Shown: positions 12,059 through 20,471 of the stretch, piece by piece
Position numbering within the stretch: the stretch's first letter is position 1
Layout of the letters: every line of letters begins with the position of its first letter
NCBI GenBank assembly: GCA_020630195.1
Contig: JAHDBV010000017.1
Location: 2,345-65,832 of the forward strand
Length of the DNA: 63,488 nucleotides
From: Acidimicrobiales bacterium
GTDB lineage: Bacteria; Actinomycetota; Acidimicrobiia; Acidimicrobiales; SZUA-35
Reading direction: 5' to 3'
Made by a program: the position numbers and the translations under genes
Notes under the pieces: generated by a model
Databases searched by the model: none
Told to the model about the DNA's origin: nothing
Seen by the model: the letters and a program-made list of their open reading frames with translations, nothing else

Positions 12059-13182
12059 GACGAACCGACGGTGCGGTCGTCCCGGTCGGTGACGTCGACG
12101 ACGGGCTCGGCCCGCACCCCGTCACGATCGATCCGCACGACGGCGTCCGGCCGGGTCGGCTCGGGCAGACCCGAGGCGGAGGTGATCACGCTCTGACCCG
12201 GCGGCAGATGGGCGAGCAGCGCCGCCGCCCGGTCGGGATCCAGCTCGGACAACACGTCGTCGAGCAACAGCAGCGGCGCTTCACCGAGACGGTCCGTGGC
12301 GAGCTGGTGTGCGGCGAGGCGCAGGGCCAGCGCCAGCGTGCGTTGCTCGCCCTGGGACGCCTCGGTCCGGCTGGCGAGCCCGTCGAGGCGCAGGTCGAGC
12401 TCGTCACGGTGCGGACCGACGAGGCTCACTCCACGGCGCACGTCGTCGTCACGCCCGTCGGCCAACGCCTCGGCCATCGAGTACGCCGACCAGGAGCGTT
12501 CGTAGCGGGCCTCCACCGGCACCACCTCGCCGGCGAGCACGGCGTAGGCCTGCTGCACCCGCGGGGCCAGCACCGCCACCAGTCGCTCCCGTTCCTCGGT
12601 GAGGTCGGTGGCGAGACCGGCGAGCTTGTCGTCCCACACGTCGAGCGTGATCGCAGCGGCTTCGTCCAGGCGGCCCTTGCACTGCTTCAGCAGGGCGTTG
12701 CGCTGCTTGAGCACCCGGTCGAGATCCGCCTGCAGGGCGGCGGCCCGGGGATCGAGCACCACGAGCAACTCGTCGAGGTATCGCCGCCGTTCCGACGGGC
12801 CCTCCTTCACGAGAGCGAGATCGTCGGGAGCGAACACCATCACCCGCAACGCACCGAGCAGATCCTGGGTGCGTTGCACCCGCTGCCGGTTGACCTGCAC
12901 CCGGGTGCGGCCCTGCCGGGACAGCGCCACCTCGATCAGCACGTCCCGGTCGTCCCGGATGCCCTCGGCCCGCACGATCGCCTCCGTCGCGCCCCGCCGG
13001 ATCAGGCTCTCGGTGGGCGCACCCCGGAACGAGCGCAGGGTCGACAGCAGCGCGACCGCTTCGAGGAGGTTCGTCTTGCCGACACCGTTGGGGCCGAGCA
13101 CGGCCGTGAGCCCGAGATCGAGATCGATCTCGAGCTGTTCGTGGCTCCGGAAGTCCTGGAGCCAGATCCGCCGGAGCTGCAT
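12055..13182 (-). CDS. recF: DNA replication/repair protein RecF
   Basis: A 375-residue SMC-like ATPase that loads RecA at single-strand gaps via RecFOR. The Walker A motif reads GPNGVGKTNLLEA. The signature motif and Walker B read ASQGEQRTLALALRLA and LLLLDDVLSELDPDR. The N-terminal RIWLQDFRSHEQLEIDL is family-typical. Placement between dnaN and dciA is canonical, and the ATG at 13182 gives MQLRRIWLQDFR. The 25-base gap to dnaN and the overlap with dciA indicate one operon. Confidence 0.97.
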   Translation of the reverse strand: MQLRRIWLQDFRSHEQLEIDLDLGLTAVLGPNGVGKTNLLEAVALLSTLRSFRGAPTESLIRRGATEAIVRAEGIRDDRDVLIEVALSRQGRTRVQVNRQRVQRTQDLLGALRVMVFAPDDLALVKEGPSERRRYLDELLVVLDPRAAALQADLDRVLKQRNALLKQCKGRLDEAAAITLDVWDDKLAGLATDLTEERERLVAVLAPRVQQAYAVLAGEVVPVEARYERSWSAYSMAEALADGRDDDVRRGVSLVGPHRDELDLRLDGLASRTEASQGEQRTLALALRLAAHQLATDRLGEAPLLLLDDVLSELDPDRAAALLAHLPPGQSVITSASGLPEPTRPDAVVRIDRDGVRAEPVVDVTDRDDRTVGSS

Positions 13183-13207
13183 CCGAACGCCCGCCCGCCG
13201 GCCGGGC

Positions 13208-14299
13208 TCAGTTGAAGCGGACCGGCATCAACAGGTACAGGAAGTCGTCCACGCCGACGGCCCGCACGAGTGCCGGCTTCAGTTCGTCGATGGTCGACAA
13301 CGTCACCATGTCGCCGGGTGCCACCTCGAGGCCTTCGAGGAGGTACTGCGGGTTGAACGCCACGGTGAGCGGCTGGCCGTCGTAGTCGGCCTCCACCTGC
13401 TCCCGTGCGGTGCCCACGTCCTGGGTGATGGCGACGAGCTCGAGACCGTCGGACGACATGTCGAGCCGCACCGGTGTCGCCTCACGGGCGAGCAGCTTCA
13501 CACGACGGAGTGCGTCGAGCAGCTCCTCGCGGCTCACGGTGAGCGTGTTCGGATGCGAGGCCGGGATGAGCCCGCGGTAGTTCGGGAAGTCGCCTTCGAT
13601 GAGGCGGGTGACCACACGGATGTCGCCGACCTCGAACGAGGCCTCCCGCTCCCCCAGCCGGACCATGACCTCGTCACCACCGGAGAGGATCCGGTTGAGC
13701 TCCTGGAGGGCCTTGCGGGGGATCAGCACGCTCTGCCCGTCGGACAGGACGAAGGCCTGATCGAGATCACGCACGGCCAGGCGGTACGAGTCGGTCGCCA
13801 CGAGCCGCAGACCGTCGTCCTCGGCGGCAACGAGCACACCGGTGAGGATCGGGCGGGAGTCGTCGGTCGACGCGGCGGGGATGACCTGACCCAACGAGCC
13901 GGCGAGATCGTCGGCGCCGATGGTGACCGGCTCGACCGAGAGCTCGGCCAGCCGCGGGAAGTCGTCGCCAGCGATGAGACGGATGCTGAACTCACTGCGC
14001 CCCGCGGCGATCTTGAGCTCCTCGTTCTCCGCGGAGAACGACACGGCTCCGGGCTCGAGGGCCTTCACGATGTCGGCGGCGAGGCGGGCCGGGATCACGA
14101 CCACGCCGTCGTCCTCACCCGACACGGTGAGACCGACGCTGATGGTCAGATCGATGTCGCTGCCGGTGAGTTCCAGTCGGTCGCCGGTGAGTGCGGCCCG
14201 CACACCCGACAGACCGGGCTGGGCACCTCGGCCGCCCACGGCACGTCCGGCGGTGGCCAGGGCGTCCACCAGCACATCTCGTTCACAGCGGAACTTCAT
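13208..14299 (-). CDS. dnaN: DNA polymerase III sliding clamp (beta subunit)
   Basis: A 363-residue ring-forming processivity factor with the three-domain repeated clamp fold. Recognisable segments are MKFRCERDVLVDALATAGRA, RPILTGVLVAAEDDGLRLVATDSYRLA (quoted in part: TGVLVAAEDDGLRLVA), LIEGDFPNYRGLIP and the C-terminal YLLMPVRFN. The latter matches the usual YLIMPVR ending that forms part of the protein-binding pocket. AGGAGC precedes the ATG at 14299. It is transcribed away from dnaA, with DnaA-box-like sequences in the gap between them. Confidence 0.98.
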   Translation of the reverse strand: MKFRCERDVLVDALATAGRAVGGRGAQPGLSGVRAALTGDRLELTGSDIDLTISVGLTVSGEDDGVVVIPARLAADIVKALEPGAVSFSAENEELKIAAGRSEFSIRLIAGDDFPRLAELSVEPVTIGADDLAGSLGQVIPAASTDDSRPILTGVLVAAEDDGLRLVATDSYRLAVRDLDQAFVLSDGQSVLIPRKALQELNRILSGGDEVMVRLGEREASFEVGDIRVVTRLIEGDFPNYRGLIPASHPNTLTVSREELLDALRRVKLLAREATPVRLDMSSDGLELVAITQDVGTAREQVEADYDGQPLTVAFNPQYLLEGLEVAPGDMVTLSTIDELKPALVRAVGVDDFLYLLMPVRFN

Positions 14300-14551
14300 T
14301 GTTGCTCCTGATTCAGGTGGGTCGGCGGGTTGTCCGCAAGCCCAGCACCAAGCCTTTTGATGAACCTGGTGATGGTTGTAGGTCCTGTGGATTGTGGACG
14401 ATCACACATTCTGCCTGCTCACGGTGACGGCGAGTGTCCACCGCGGTGTGTGTCGATCCCCAACCGGGTGTGTGGGTGGGGGTGTGGGTTGGGGACAGCG
14501 ACGTGGGTGTCCCCAACGTCGTCCCCCGTCGACCCCCACGGTTGTCCACGG
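14300..14551. other. dnaA-dnaN intergenic region, oriC candidate 1
   Basis: This 252-base gap holds several DnaA-box-like nonamers (consensus TTATCCACA or TTGTCCACA). They are TTGTCCGCA (14330-14338), TGTGGATTG (14386-14394), TGTGGACGA (14393-14401) and TTGTCCACG (14542-14550). It also has many GTGT/GGGG runs. No gene is seen. In many actinobacteria oriC lies between dnaA and dnaN. No clear A/T-rich unwinding element stands out beyond 14350-14400. Confidence 0.5.
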
Positions 14552-15937
14552 TCAGTCCCCAGCCCGTGCGGCGTTCCGCACGGCCTTCTCGAGGGCGTTG
14601 ACCTGTTCGTAGATCTGCGGCCGTTCCTGCATGAGCGCCCCGATCTTGTCGCAGGCGTGCATGACCGTGGTGTGATCCCGCCCGCCGAACTCCCGCCCGA
14701 TCGTCGGGAAGCTGTGTTCGGTGAGCTGGCGGGCCTGGTACATCGCGATCTGGCGGGCGGTCACGAGCGGGCGCCGGCGGGACTTGCCGACGAGGTCGGC
14801 GATCTCGAAGCCGAACTGCTCGGCCGTGGCCTCGAGGATCATCGCGACGGTGATGGGGCGGGGCTGGCGATCGGCGATGAAATCCCACAGCACCTGCTGT
14901 GCGAGGTCCTCGGTCATCGCCTCGTTGTTGAGGTTGGCGAACGCCGTGACCTTGTTGAGCGCCCCTTCGAGCTCCCGGATGTTGGTCGTGATGTTCGTGG
15001 CGATGAACGACGCCACCTCGGTGGGCAGGAAGTAGCCGTCCCGCTCGGCCTTCGTCTGGAGGATCGCCATGCGGGTCTCGACGTCGGGCGGCTGGATGTC
15101 GGTCTGGAGCCCCATCATGAACCGGCTGCGGAGACGATCCTCGAGGGTCGGGATGGCATCCGGCTGACGATCGGACGACAGCACGATCTGGGAGTTCGAG
15201 GCGTAGAGGTCGTTGAAGGTGTGGAAGAACTCCTCCTGGAGACCCTCCCGCCCGGCGATGAACTGGATGTCGTCGACGAGCAGCACGTCGATGCCCCGGT
15301 AGCGACGTTTGAAATCGTCCTGGGTGTTCGTGCGGATCGAGGTCACGAACTCGTTCAGGAAGGTCTCGGTCGACACGTACAGCACCCGCAGGTTCGGGTA
15401 GACGTCGTTCACGTAGGCGGCGATGGCCCGCAGCAGGTGGGTCTTGCCGAGACCGGCCCCGCCGTAGACGAAGAGCGGGTTGTACGAGCCGCCCGGGCGT
15501 TCGGCCACCGACAGGGCGGCGGCGTGGGCGAAGCGGTTCGACGGGCCGATGACGAAGCCCTCGAACGAATACCGCTGCTCGGCGACCGGCGGCGGGGTGT
15601 CGTGCTCCGGGGCCGCGGTCGGGGTGGTGGTCGGCGTCGGGCTCGGCTCCGGCTCGGGCTCGAGATCGAACAGCGTGGTGGGCAACAGCTCGAGCGTCAC
15701 CCGCATCGGCCGGCCCGCCGCCTCACTGACGGCGCCCTCGACGAGCGGTCCGTACCGGCCCTCGAGGCGGTCCCGGGCGATCCCGTTGGGGACGCCCAAC
15801 ACGAGCACGTCGGCATCGTCGATCCGCAGTGACGACACCGAGGCGAACGTCGACTGCCAGGTGCCCTCGGCGATCTCGCTGCGGATCACGGCGGAGGCGT
15901 CCGCCCAGAGGCGTTCGGAGTTCTCGTGGGCGCTCAC
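14552..15937 (-). CDS. dnaA: Chromosomal replication initiator protein DnaA
   Basis: A 461-residue AAA+ initiator. Domain I is about residues 1-80 (ENSERLWADASAVIRSEIAE). A short Pro/Thr-rich linker (EPEPEPSPTPTTTPTAAPEH) follows. The AAA+ domain has Walker A YGGAGLGKTHLL and Walker B VLLVDDIQFIAGREG. The C-terminal DNA-binding domain has the signature IGREFGGRDHTTVMHACDKI. No ATG is in frame near the 5' end. The GTG at 15937 (MSAHENSERLW) fits domain I best but has little Shine-Dalgarno of its own. The stop of a 23-codon leader frame overlaps this GTG (GTGA). Confidence 0.96.
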   Translation of the reverse strand: MSAHENSERLWADASAVIRSEIAEGTWQSTFASVSSLRIDDADVLVLGVPNGIARDRLEGRYGPLVEGAVSEAAGRPMRVTLELLPTTLFDLEPEPEPSPTPTTTPTAAPEHDTPPPVAEQRYSFEGFVIGPSNRFAHAAALSVAERPGGSYNPLFVYGGAGLGKTHLLRAIAAYVNDVYPNLRVLYVSTETFLNEFVTSIRTNTQDDFKRRYRGIDVLLVDDIQFIAGREGLQEEFFHTFNDLYASNSQIVLSSDRQPDAIPTLEDRLRSRFMMGLQTDIQPPDVETRMAILQTKAERDGYFLPTEVASFIATNITTNIRELEGALNKVTAFANLNNEAMTEDLAQQVLWDFIADRQPRPITVAMILEATAEQFGFEIADLVGKSRRRPLVTARQIAMYQARQLTEHSFPTIGREFGGRDHTTVMHACDKIGALMQERPQIYEQVNALEKAVRNAARAGD

Positions 15938-16005
15938 CGACGTGCCGACCCCGCGATCGACGGCACCACGAGGTGGGTCGTCGTGTCGTGGCGGGCGTCG
16001 ATCAT
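15934..16005 (-). CDS. Short leader reading frame upstream of dnaA, 23 residues
   Basis: An ATG at 16005 with an excellent Shine-Dalgarno (GGGGAGAGG, six bases away) opens a frame encoding MIDARHDTTTHLVVPSIAGS followed by ARR. Its TGA overlaps the GTG start of dnaA (GTGA). Since dnaA has no good ribosome site of its own, the leader may deliver ribosomes by reinitiation. The peptide resembles no family I know. The alternative is that a sequencing indel separated the true dnaA N terminus from its ATG; the residues do not look like DnaA domain I, so I favour a leader. Confidence 0.5.
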   Translation of the reverse strand: MIDARHDTTTHLVVPSIAGSARR

Positions 16006-16152
16006 GTGGTGCCTCTCCCCAACGTCCACAGGGTTGTCCACAGGCAGTGGGCACGGAAATCCCGCTGCAGCGAGCGGTTGCACGATGCAACCGGGGAGGC
16101 GACGTTAGCGGTCGTGCGCTGAGGCGCCACACCAACCTGTGGAAAAGCCTGG
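16006..16152. other. dnaA-rpmH intergenic region, oriC candidate 2
   Basis: This gap contains one perfect actinobacterial DnaA box, TTGTCCACA (16034-16042). Near-matches are ACGTCCACA (16022-16030) and TGTGGAAAA (16138-16146). No gene is seen apart from the dnaA leader frame. Genes diverge from this point: dnaA-gyrA run leftward and rpmH-parB rightward, consistent with the origin lying at 14.3-16.2 kb. Confidence 0.5.
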
Positions 16153-16181
16153 TTGTCCCGCTTCCGGAGCGGCCGTAGCCT
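16153..16181 (+). promoter_or_regulatory. Predicted rpmH operon promoter
   Basis: TTGTCC (16153-16158) and TAGCCT (16176-16181) are separated by exactly 17 bases, a good housekeeping-type -35/-10 pair. It directs transcription into rpmH, 134 bases downstream. The leader between them is G/C rich. Confidence 0.55.
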
Positions 16182-16314
16182 CGGCACGTCGCGTCCCGTT
16201 CGCCCCTTCTCGGCCCCGGGCGTGACCAAACCGGAGCGTGGTGGCGGTCGCCACCCGCCATCGCACGCAGTCCCCGGATGGGCCCGTCCTCCGAGGTGAC
16301 ACGAGGAGTTTCCC

Positions 16315-16452
16315 GTGAGCAAGCGCACCTTCCAGCCGAACACCCGGAAGCGGTCCAACAAGCACGGATTCCGGTCCCGCATGTCGACCCGGGGTGGTCG
16401 CTCCGTCCTGCGGTCGCGTCGCCTCAAGGGCCGCAAGCGCCTCAGCGCTTGA
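16315..16452 (+). CDS. rpmH: 50S ribosomal protein L34
   Basis: A 45-residue, strongly basic protein with the L34 pattern [20 protein letters not shown] and [14 protein letters not shown]34 is a small rRNA-binding protein of the large subunit. It starts at GTG 16315, preceded by CGAGGAG. The stop overlaps the TTG start of rnpA, as is common for this pair, so they are probably translationally coupled. Confidence 0.97.
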   Translation: MSKRTFQPNTRKRSNKHGFRSRMSTRGGRSVLRSRRLKGRKRLSA

Positions 16453-16775
16453 TCCACCGCGTCCGGCATCGCCGGACGTTCGAGCAGCTCCGGCTCGACG
16501 GGAGCCGGCATCGCTCGAGTGTCGTGTCGATGACGTTCCTGCCGATGGATCTCACGCACCCGCAACTCGCGTTCGCCGTCCCGACGTCGTTCGGAACCGC
16601 CGTGCAGCGCCAGCGCGCCCGCCGGCGGTGTCGTGCCGCGTTCGGTCGGGCGTGGAACGAGACGGACACCCCACCGATGGGCGTGTTCCTGCTCCGTCCC
16701 TCCCGGCGCTGTCTCGAGATGCCGTTCGAGGATCTGACGGCGTCGATCGAACACACGTTCGGGCGCCTGCGATGA
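16449..16775 (+). CDS. rnpA: Ribonuclease P protein component
   Basis: A 108-residue basic protein that binds RNase P RNA and aids 5' processing of tRNA precursors. Family features are the N-terminal [20 protein letters not shown], a beta strand [20 protein letters not shown] and the RNR-like stretch [13 protein letters not shown], here degenerate compared with the usual RNxxKR. The TTG at 16449 overlaps the rpmH stop (TTGA). No closer ATG or GTG fits the N terminus. The 3' end overlaps yidD. Confidence 0.9.
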   Translation: MIHRVRHRRTFEQLRLDGSRHRSSVVSMTFLPMDLTHPQLAFAVPTSFGTAVQRQRARRRCRAAFGRAWNETDTPPMGVFLLRPSRRCLEMPFEDLTASIEHTFGRLR

Positions 16776-16996
16776 TGCGACGGTCCGCGCTCTGGCTCAT
16801 CGGTCTCTACCGGGCGAGTCGAGGCGGCGGACCGGTGCGCTGCCGCTACGTCCCCTCCTGCTCGGCCTATGCCGAGGAGGCGATCCAACGCCACGGCCTC
16901 GTCCGTGGTGGCGGTCTCACAGTGCGCCGGTTGTCCCGGTGCCATCCACTCGGCGGCTACGGCGCCGATCCAGTTCCCGATCCGGAGGTCTGCTGA
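16772..16996 (+). CDS. yidD: Membrane protein insertion efficiency factor YidD
   Basis: A 74-residue protein with the YidD signature [20 protein letters not shown] and [18 protein letters not shown]. It has three conserved Cys and a predicted amphipathic membrane association. YidD assists the YidC insertase next door. Its ATG overlaps the rnpA stop (ATGA). An alternative ATG lies one codon later. Confidence 0.94.
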   Translation: MMRRSALWLIGLYRASRGGGPVRCRYVPSCSAYAEEAIQRHGLVRGGGLTVRRLSRCHPLGGYGADPVPDPEVC

Positions 16997-16999
16997 CCC

Positions 17000-18145
17000 A
17001 TGTTCGACGCAATCGCGAGGGTGCTCGCCGGGCTGTACGACCTGCCCGGTGTCGGTGGCTCGTACGGCATCGCGATCGTGCTGCTCACGCTCGCCGTGAT
17101 GACGCTGCTGATGCCGCTCACGCTGCGAGCCACGAAGTCGACGATCAAGATGCAGCAGGTCCAGCCGGAGCTGAAGCGGATCCAGAAGGAGTACAAGAAC
17201 GACCGGGAGGAGATGAACCGGGAGATGATGGCGCTGTACCAGCGTGAAGGCATCAACCCGGTCGGCGGCTGCATCCCGATGCTGGCGCAGCTCCCGGTCT
17301 TCCTCGTGCTCTTCAACATCCTGCGTGGCCTCACGCGACGCCGCGAGGACCTGAGCTACTTCGAGCTCGCCGCCGTGGTGCGGGGGTCCGACGGCTCGGA
17401 CGGCCGCAGCTTCGTGCCGCGGTACCTCAGCGACGACTCGCAGATGTACCAGGACCTCCTGCTCGACGACGAGATGCCGTTCGGCCCGATCGACCTCGCC
17501 GCACAGGCGTGGGACGTGCTCCAGAGCAACTTCGTGCGTGCACTACCCTACCTCGTGCTGATCGGTGCCGTCGTGGCCACCAGCTACTACCAGCAGCGCC
17601 AGATCCAGGCCCGCCGCAAGAGCGACGAGCCGATGTCGGACGTGATGCGCCAGCAGCAGGCCATCCTCAAGTTCCTGCCACTGATGACCGGCATCTGGTC
17701 GTTCGCCTTCCCCGCCGGCCTCGTCGTCTACTGGTTCACCTCGAACCTCTTCCGGATCGGGCAGCAGTCCTACATCACCCGGAAGCTCTACAGCGACGCC
17801 GAGATCCCGGCCGCCGAGAAGCTCGACGGTGACGATCTGCCGTCGGTCGGCAAGGGCAAGAAGAACAAGCCGGCCGACGACGGCTCGTCGTCGAAGAAGA
17901 ACGAGAAGGCCGACACCTCGGCCTCCAAGAGCTCGAACGCCGACAAGAAGCGTTCGAACGACAAGAGCGACGCCTCGGACAGCTCGTCCTCGGCCTCCGA
18001 TCGCACCGAGCGATGGGAAGCCAGGAAGAAGCGGGCCGAGGCCAAGCGGCGCCAGAACACGTCGAGTGCCTCGACGTCGTCCGGTCGGACGACGCCGAAG
18101 GGCACGCAGGCGCGTCCCACCAACAAGAAGAAGCGAAAGCGATAA
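17000..18145 (+). CDS. yidC: Membrane protein insertase YidC/Oxa1
   Basis: A 381-residue inner-membrane insertase. The first membrane helix (YGIAIVLLTLAVMTLLMPLT) is followed by the cytoplasmic hairpin ELKRIQKEYKNDREEMNREM, then GGCIPMLAQLPVFLVLFNIL. Two further helices are ALPYLVLIGAVVATSYY and IWSFAFPAGLVVYWFTSNLF. A long hydrophilic Lys/Ser/Asp/Glu-rich tail follows from about residue 265, ending in Arg/Lys, typical of gram-positive YidC and probably ribosome-contacting. It starts three bases after yidD and precedes jag, a conserved order. Confidence 0.96.
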   Translation: MFDAIARVLAGLYDLPGVGGSYGIAIVLLTLAVMTLLMPLTLRATKSTIKMQQVQPELKRIQKEYKNDREEMNREMMALYQREGINPVGGCIPMLAQLPVFLVLFNILRGLTRRREDLSYFELAAVVRGSDGSDGRSFVPRYLSDDSQMYQDLLLDDEMPFGPIDLAAQAWDVLQSNFVRALPYLVLIGAVVATSYYQQRQIQARRKSDEPMSDVMRQQQAILKFLPLMTGIWSFAFPAGLVVYWFTSNLFRIGQQSYITRKLYSDAEIPAAEKLDGDDLPSVGKGKKNKPADDGSSSKKNEKADTSASKSSNADKKRSNDKSDASDSSSSASDRTERWEARKKRAEAKRRQNTSSASTSSGRTTPKGTQARPTNKKKRKR

Positions 18146-18148
18146 CGC

Positions 18149-18976
18149 ATGGAGTGGATCGAAACCACCGCAGACACGGTCCCCGCGGCCATCGACCTCG
18201 TGCTCGACAACCTCGGTGTCGACGAGCGTGAGGCTGACATCGAGGTGCTCGAGGAGCCCAAGACCGGTCTCTTCGGGCGGGTCAAGGGCCAGGCCCGAGT
18301 CCGAGCCCGCGTGAAGCCGAAGGCCCCGCGGCCGAAGCAGGAGCGCAAGGACCGTCGCCGGTCGTCCGGCAAGAAGAAGCCGGCCGGGAACGGCGGCGGC
18401 AACAACGGCGGCGCCCAGGGCGGCGGTCGCTCGGGTGGCGACAAGCCCAAGGCTGCCGCGGGAGGCGGCGAGTCCAAGCCCCGCCGCGACAACAAGCCCT
18501 CGAAGCCGGCCGAGCCGGACAAGAGCGATGCAGAGCTCGCCGGTGAGGTCAACGACTTCCTGACCGGACTCGTCGCGGCCTTCGGCTACGACTCGGCTGT
18601 CGAGGTGACGCCGAACGACGGAGACCTCGACGCCACGATCTCGGGCAACCACGGTCTGCTCGTCGGCCCCAAGGGTCGCACGCTCGACGCGATCCAGGAA
18701 CTCTCCCGGGTCACGATCCAGAAGGCCTCGACCTCCACGGCTCGCATCCGCCTCGACGTGGGTGACTACCGGGATCGCCGTCGTGCGGCTCTGGTCGAGC
18801 TGGCCGAGTCGGTCGCCGGCCGGGTGCAGGACAGCGGCGAGCCGCTCGCCCTCCAGCCCATGACCTCGGTCGACCGCAAGATCGTGCACGATGCGCTCGC
18901 ATCCATCGATGGTGTGTCGAGCCGGAGCGACGGCGAGGATCCGCATCGTCGAATCGTGGTCGAGGTGGCATCCTGA
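18149..18976 (+). CDS. jag: KH/R3H RNA-binding protein Jag (KhpB/EloR)
   Basis: A 275-residue protein. The Jag N-terminal domain (EWIETTADTVPAAIDLVLDN, with EEPKTGLFGRVKGQARV) is followed by a Gly/Lys/Asn-rich linker at about residues 55-130. A KH domain (GNHGLLVGPKGRTLDAIQEL) and an R3H domain (DYRDRRRAALVELAES, EPLALQPMTSVDRKIVHDAL) complete it. Jag/KhpB binds RNA and affects cell elongation in firmicutes. It is encoded three bases after yidC, and rsmG follows after four bases. Confidence 0.94.
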   Translation: MEWIETTADTVPAAIDLVLDNLGVDEREADIEVLEEPKTGLFGRVKGQARVRARVKPKAPRPKQERKDRRRSSGKKKPAGNGGGNNGGAQGGGRSGGDKPKAAAGGGESKPRRDNKPSKPAEPDKSDAELAGEVNDFLTGLVAAFGYDSAVEVTPNDGDLDATISGNHGLLVGPKGRTLDAIQELSRVTIQKASTSTARIRLDVGDYRDRRRAALVELAESVAGRVQDSGEPLALQPMTSVDRKIVHDALASIDGVSSRSDGEDPHRRIVVEVAS

Positions 18977-18980
18977 GCAT

Positions 18981-19571
18981 GTGAGCTCAGAACTTCACAC
19001 GGTCCTCGAGCGGGCCCGGTCCCTGGGATTCCTGGGACCGGGCCCGCTCGCGTCCCAGGTCGAACACGCCAGGACCTATCTCCCGGCGATCCCCGACGAC
19101 GCCACGGTGCTCGATCTCGGGGCGGGCGGCGGAGTGCCCGGCTTCGTGGTCGCCGCTGAGCGGCCGGACGCCCGGGGCATCCTCCTGGACGTCGCCGTGC
19201 GGCGAGTGACGTTCCTCCGCTGGGGCCTGCGGGAACTCGGCGTCACCGCCCGCTGGTCGGTGGCACACGGCCGAGCGGAGGACCTCGTCGGAGAGACCGG
19301 GGAGCCCGACACGGTCATCGCCCGCGGATTCGGGCCCCCGGCAGCCACGGTGGAGTGTGCACTCCTCCACCTCTCCCCCGGCGGACGCATCGTCATCTCC
19401 GAGCCCCCGGCCCGGCGCACATGGGAGACCGAGAGCCTCGAAGCTCTCGGTCTGGTTGCGGACACGTCGCACTCCGGCCTCATGGTGCTGCACTGGTCGG
19501 GCGACGTTCGCCCAGCTCAGAGGCCCTGGAACCGGATGGTGCGATCACCCATCATCGAGGTCTCCGACTGA
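18981..19571 (+). CDS. rsmG: 16S rRNA (guanine-N7) methyltransferase RsmG
   Basis: A 196-residue S-adenosylmethionine-dependent enzyme that methylates G527 of 16S rRNA. The SAM-binding motif is TVLDLGAGGGVPGFVVA and the substrate side has DTVIARGFGPPAATVECA. The GTG at 18981 is the only suitable start and gives SSELHTVLERARSLGFLGPG. The family-like FLGPGPLASQVEHA lies inside a perfect 17-bp inverted repeat, so the 5' end of the mRNA must fold strongly. It lies between jag and parA, as in most actinobacteria. Confidence 0.93.
   Translation: MSSELHTVLERARSLGFLGPGPLASQVEHARTYLPAIPDDATVLDLGAGGGVPGFVVAAERPDARGILLDVAVRRVTFLRWGLRELGVTARWSVAHGRAEDLVGETGEPDTVIARGFGPPAATVECALLHLSPGGRIVISEPPARRTWETESLEALGLVADTSHSGLMVLHWSGDVRPAQRPWNRMVRSPIIEVSD
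19007..19050. repeat. Perfect 17-bp inverted repeat in the 5' end of rsmG
   Basis: The arms 19007-19023 and 19034-19050 are exact reverse complements (left arm CGAGCGGGCCCGGTCCC) around a 10-base loop TGGGATTCCT. The hairpin covers codons 9-24 of rsmG, close enough to the start to affect ribosome loading, mRNA stability, or read-through from yidC-jag. There is no T tract after it. Confidence 0.85.
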
Positions 19572-19579
19572 CCGATGGA

Positions 19580-19595
19580 TGTTTCACGTGAAACA
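19580..19595. promoter_or_regulatory. parS: parS centromere site
   Basis: TGTTTCACGTGAAACA is a perfect 16-bp palindrome and an exact match to the bacterial parS consensus bound by ParB. It lies between rsmG and parA, 3.5 kb from oriC. I noticed no second perfect copy in the window. Confidence 0.96.
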
Positions 19596-19679
19596 CCCGA
19601 GGGTCATTGCACCGCACTCGACGAGTGACGAGAATGATCCTTCACCCCGTGCGATGACACGGAGCGGAAGGCGAACAGC

Positions 19680-20471
19680 ATGCATGACACCGGTGAAGCC
19701 TCCATGGAGGCGACCGAACCCCGTGTGATCGCCGTGGCGAACCAGAAGGGCGGCGTGGGCAAGACCACCACGACCGTCAACCTGGCGGCGGCGGCGGCGG
19801 AGCTCGGCAAGCGGGTCCTGATCGTGGATCTCGACCCGCAGGGCAATGCGAGTACCGGGCTCGGGATCAACCCACGGAGCCTGGAAGCGTCGATGTACGA
19901 CGTGCTTCTCCATGACGTGCCGCTCGACGATGCGATCGAGGCGGCGGCGGTACGCAATCTGTTCGTCGCCCCGGCGAACCTCGACCTGGCCGGCGCCGAG
20001 ATCGAACTCGTCCCGGCCTTCAGTCGGGAGATGCGCCTCAAGCAGGCGATTCAGTCGGTGATCGACGACTACGACCTGGTCTTCATCGACTGCCCACCAT
20101 CACTGGGACTCCTCACCGTCAACGCCCTCACGGCCGCCGACGAGGTGATGGTCCCGATTCAGTGCGAGTACTACGCCCTGGAGGGCCTCGGTCAGCTGTT
20201 GCGGAACATCGACCTGGTGAAGCGCAACCTCAACGCCGAGCTCGAGGTGGGTCACATCGTCCTGGTCATGTTCGATGCCAGAACGAAGTTGGCGGGCCAG
20301 GTGGCATCCGAAGTCCGCGAGCACTTCGGCGACACCGTGTGTCGTACGGTGATCCCCCGCACCGTCCGGTTGTCCGAGGCGCCGTCGTTCGGCCAGCCGA
20401 TCACCGTCTTCGACCCGGTGTCCCGCGGTGCCATCGCCTATCGCGAACTCGCCAAGGAGGTCGTCGGATGA
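19680..20471 (+). CDS. parA: Chromosome partitioning ATPase ParA (Soj)
   Basis: A 263-residue Walker-type ATPase that segregates origins with ParB-parS. The deviant Walker A motif is KGGVGKTTTTVNLAAA, with VLIVDLDPQGNASTGLG and the Walker B region YDLVFIDCPPSLGLLTVNAL. GGAAGG precedes the ATG at 19680; an internal ATG at 19704 is also possible. The stop overlaps the parB start (ATGA). Confidence 0.97.
   Translation: MHDTGEASMEATEPRVIAVANQKGGVGKTTTTVNLAAAAAELGKRVLIVDLDPQGNASTGLGINPRSLEASMYDVLLHDVPLDDAIEAAAVRNLFVAPANLDLAGAEIELVPAFSREMRLKQAIQSVIDDYDLVFIDCPPSLGLLTVNALTAADEVMVPIQCEYYALEGLGQLLRNIDLVKRNLNAELEVGHIVLVMFDARTKLAGQVASEVREHFGDTVCRTVIPRTVRLSEAPSFGQPITVFDPVSRGAIAYRELAKEVVG

Noticed and set aside
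16153..16161. TTGTCCCGC read as a DnaA box
   Set aside because: Only a weak match, and it sits exactly 17 bases before TAGCCT, so a -35 element explains it better.
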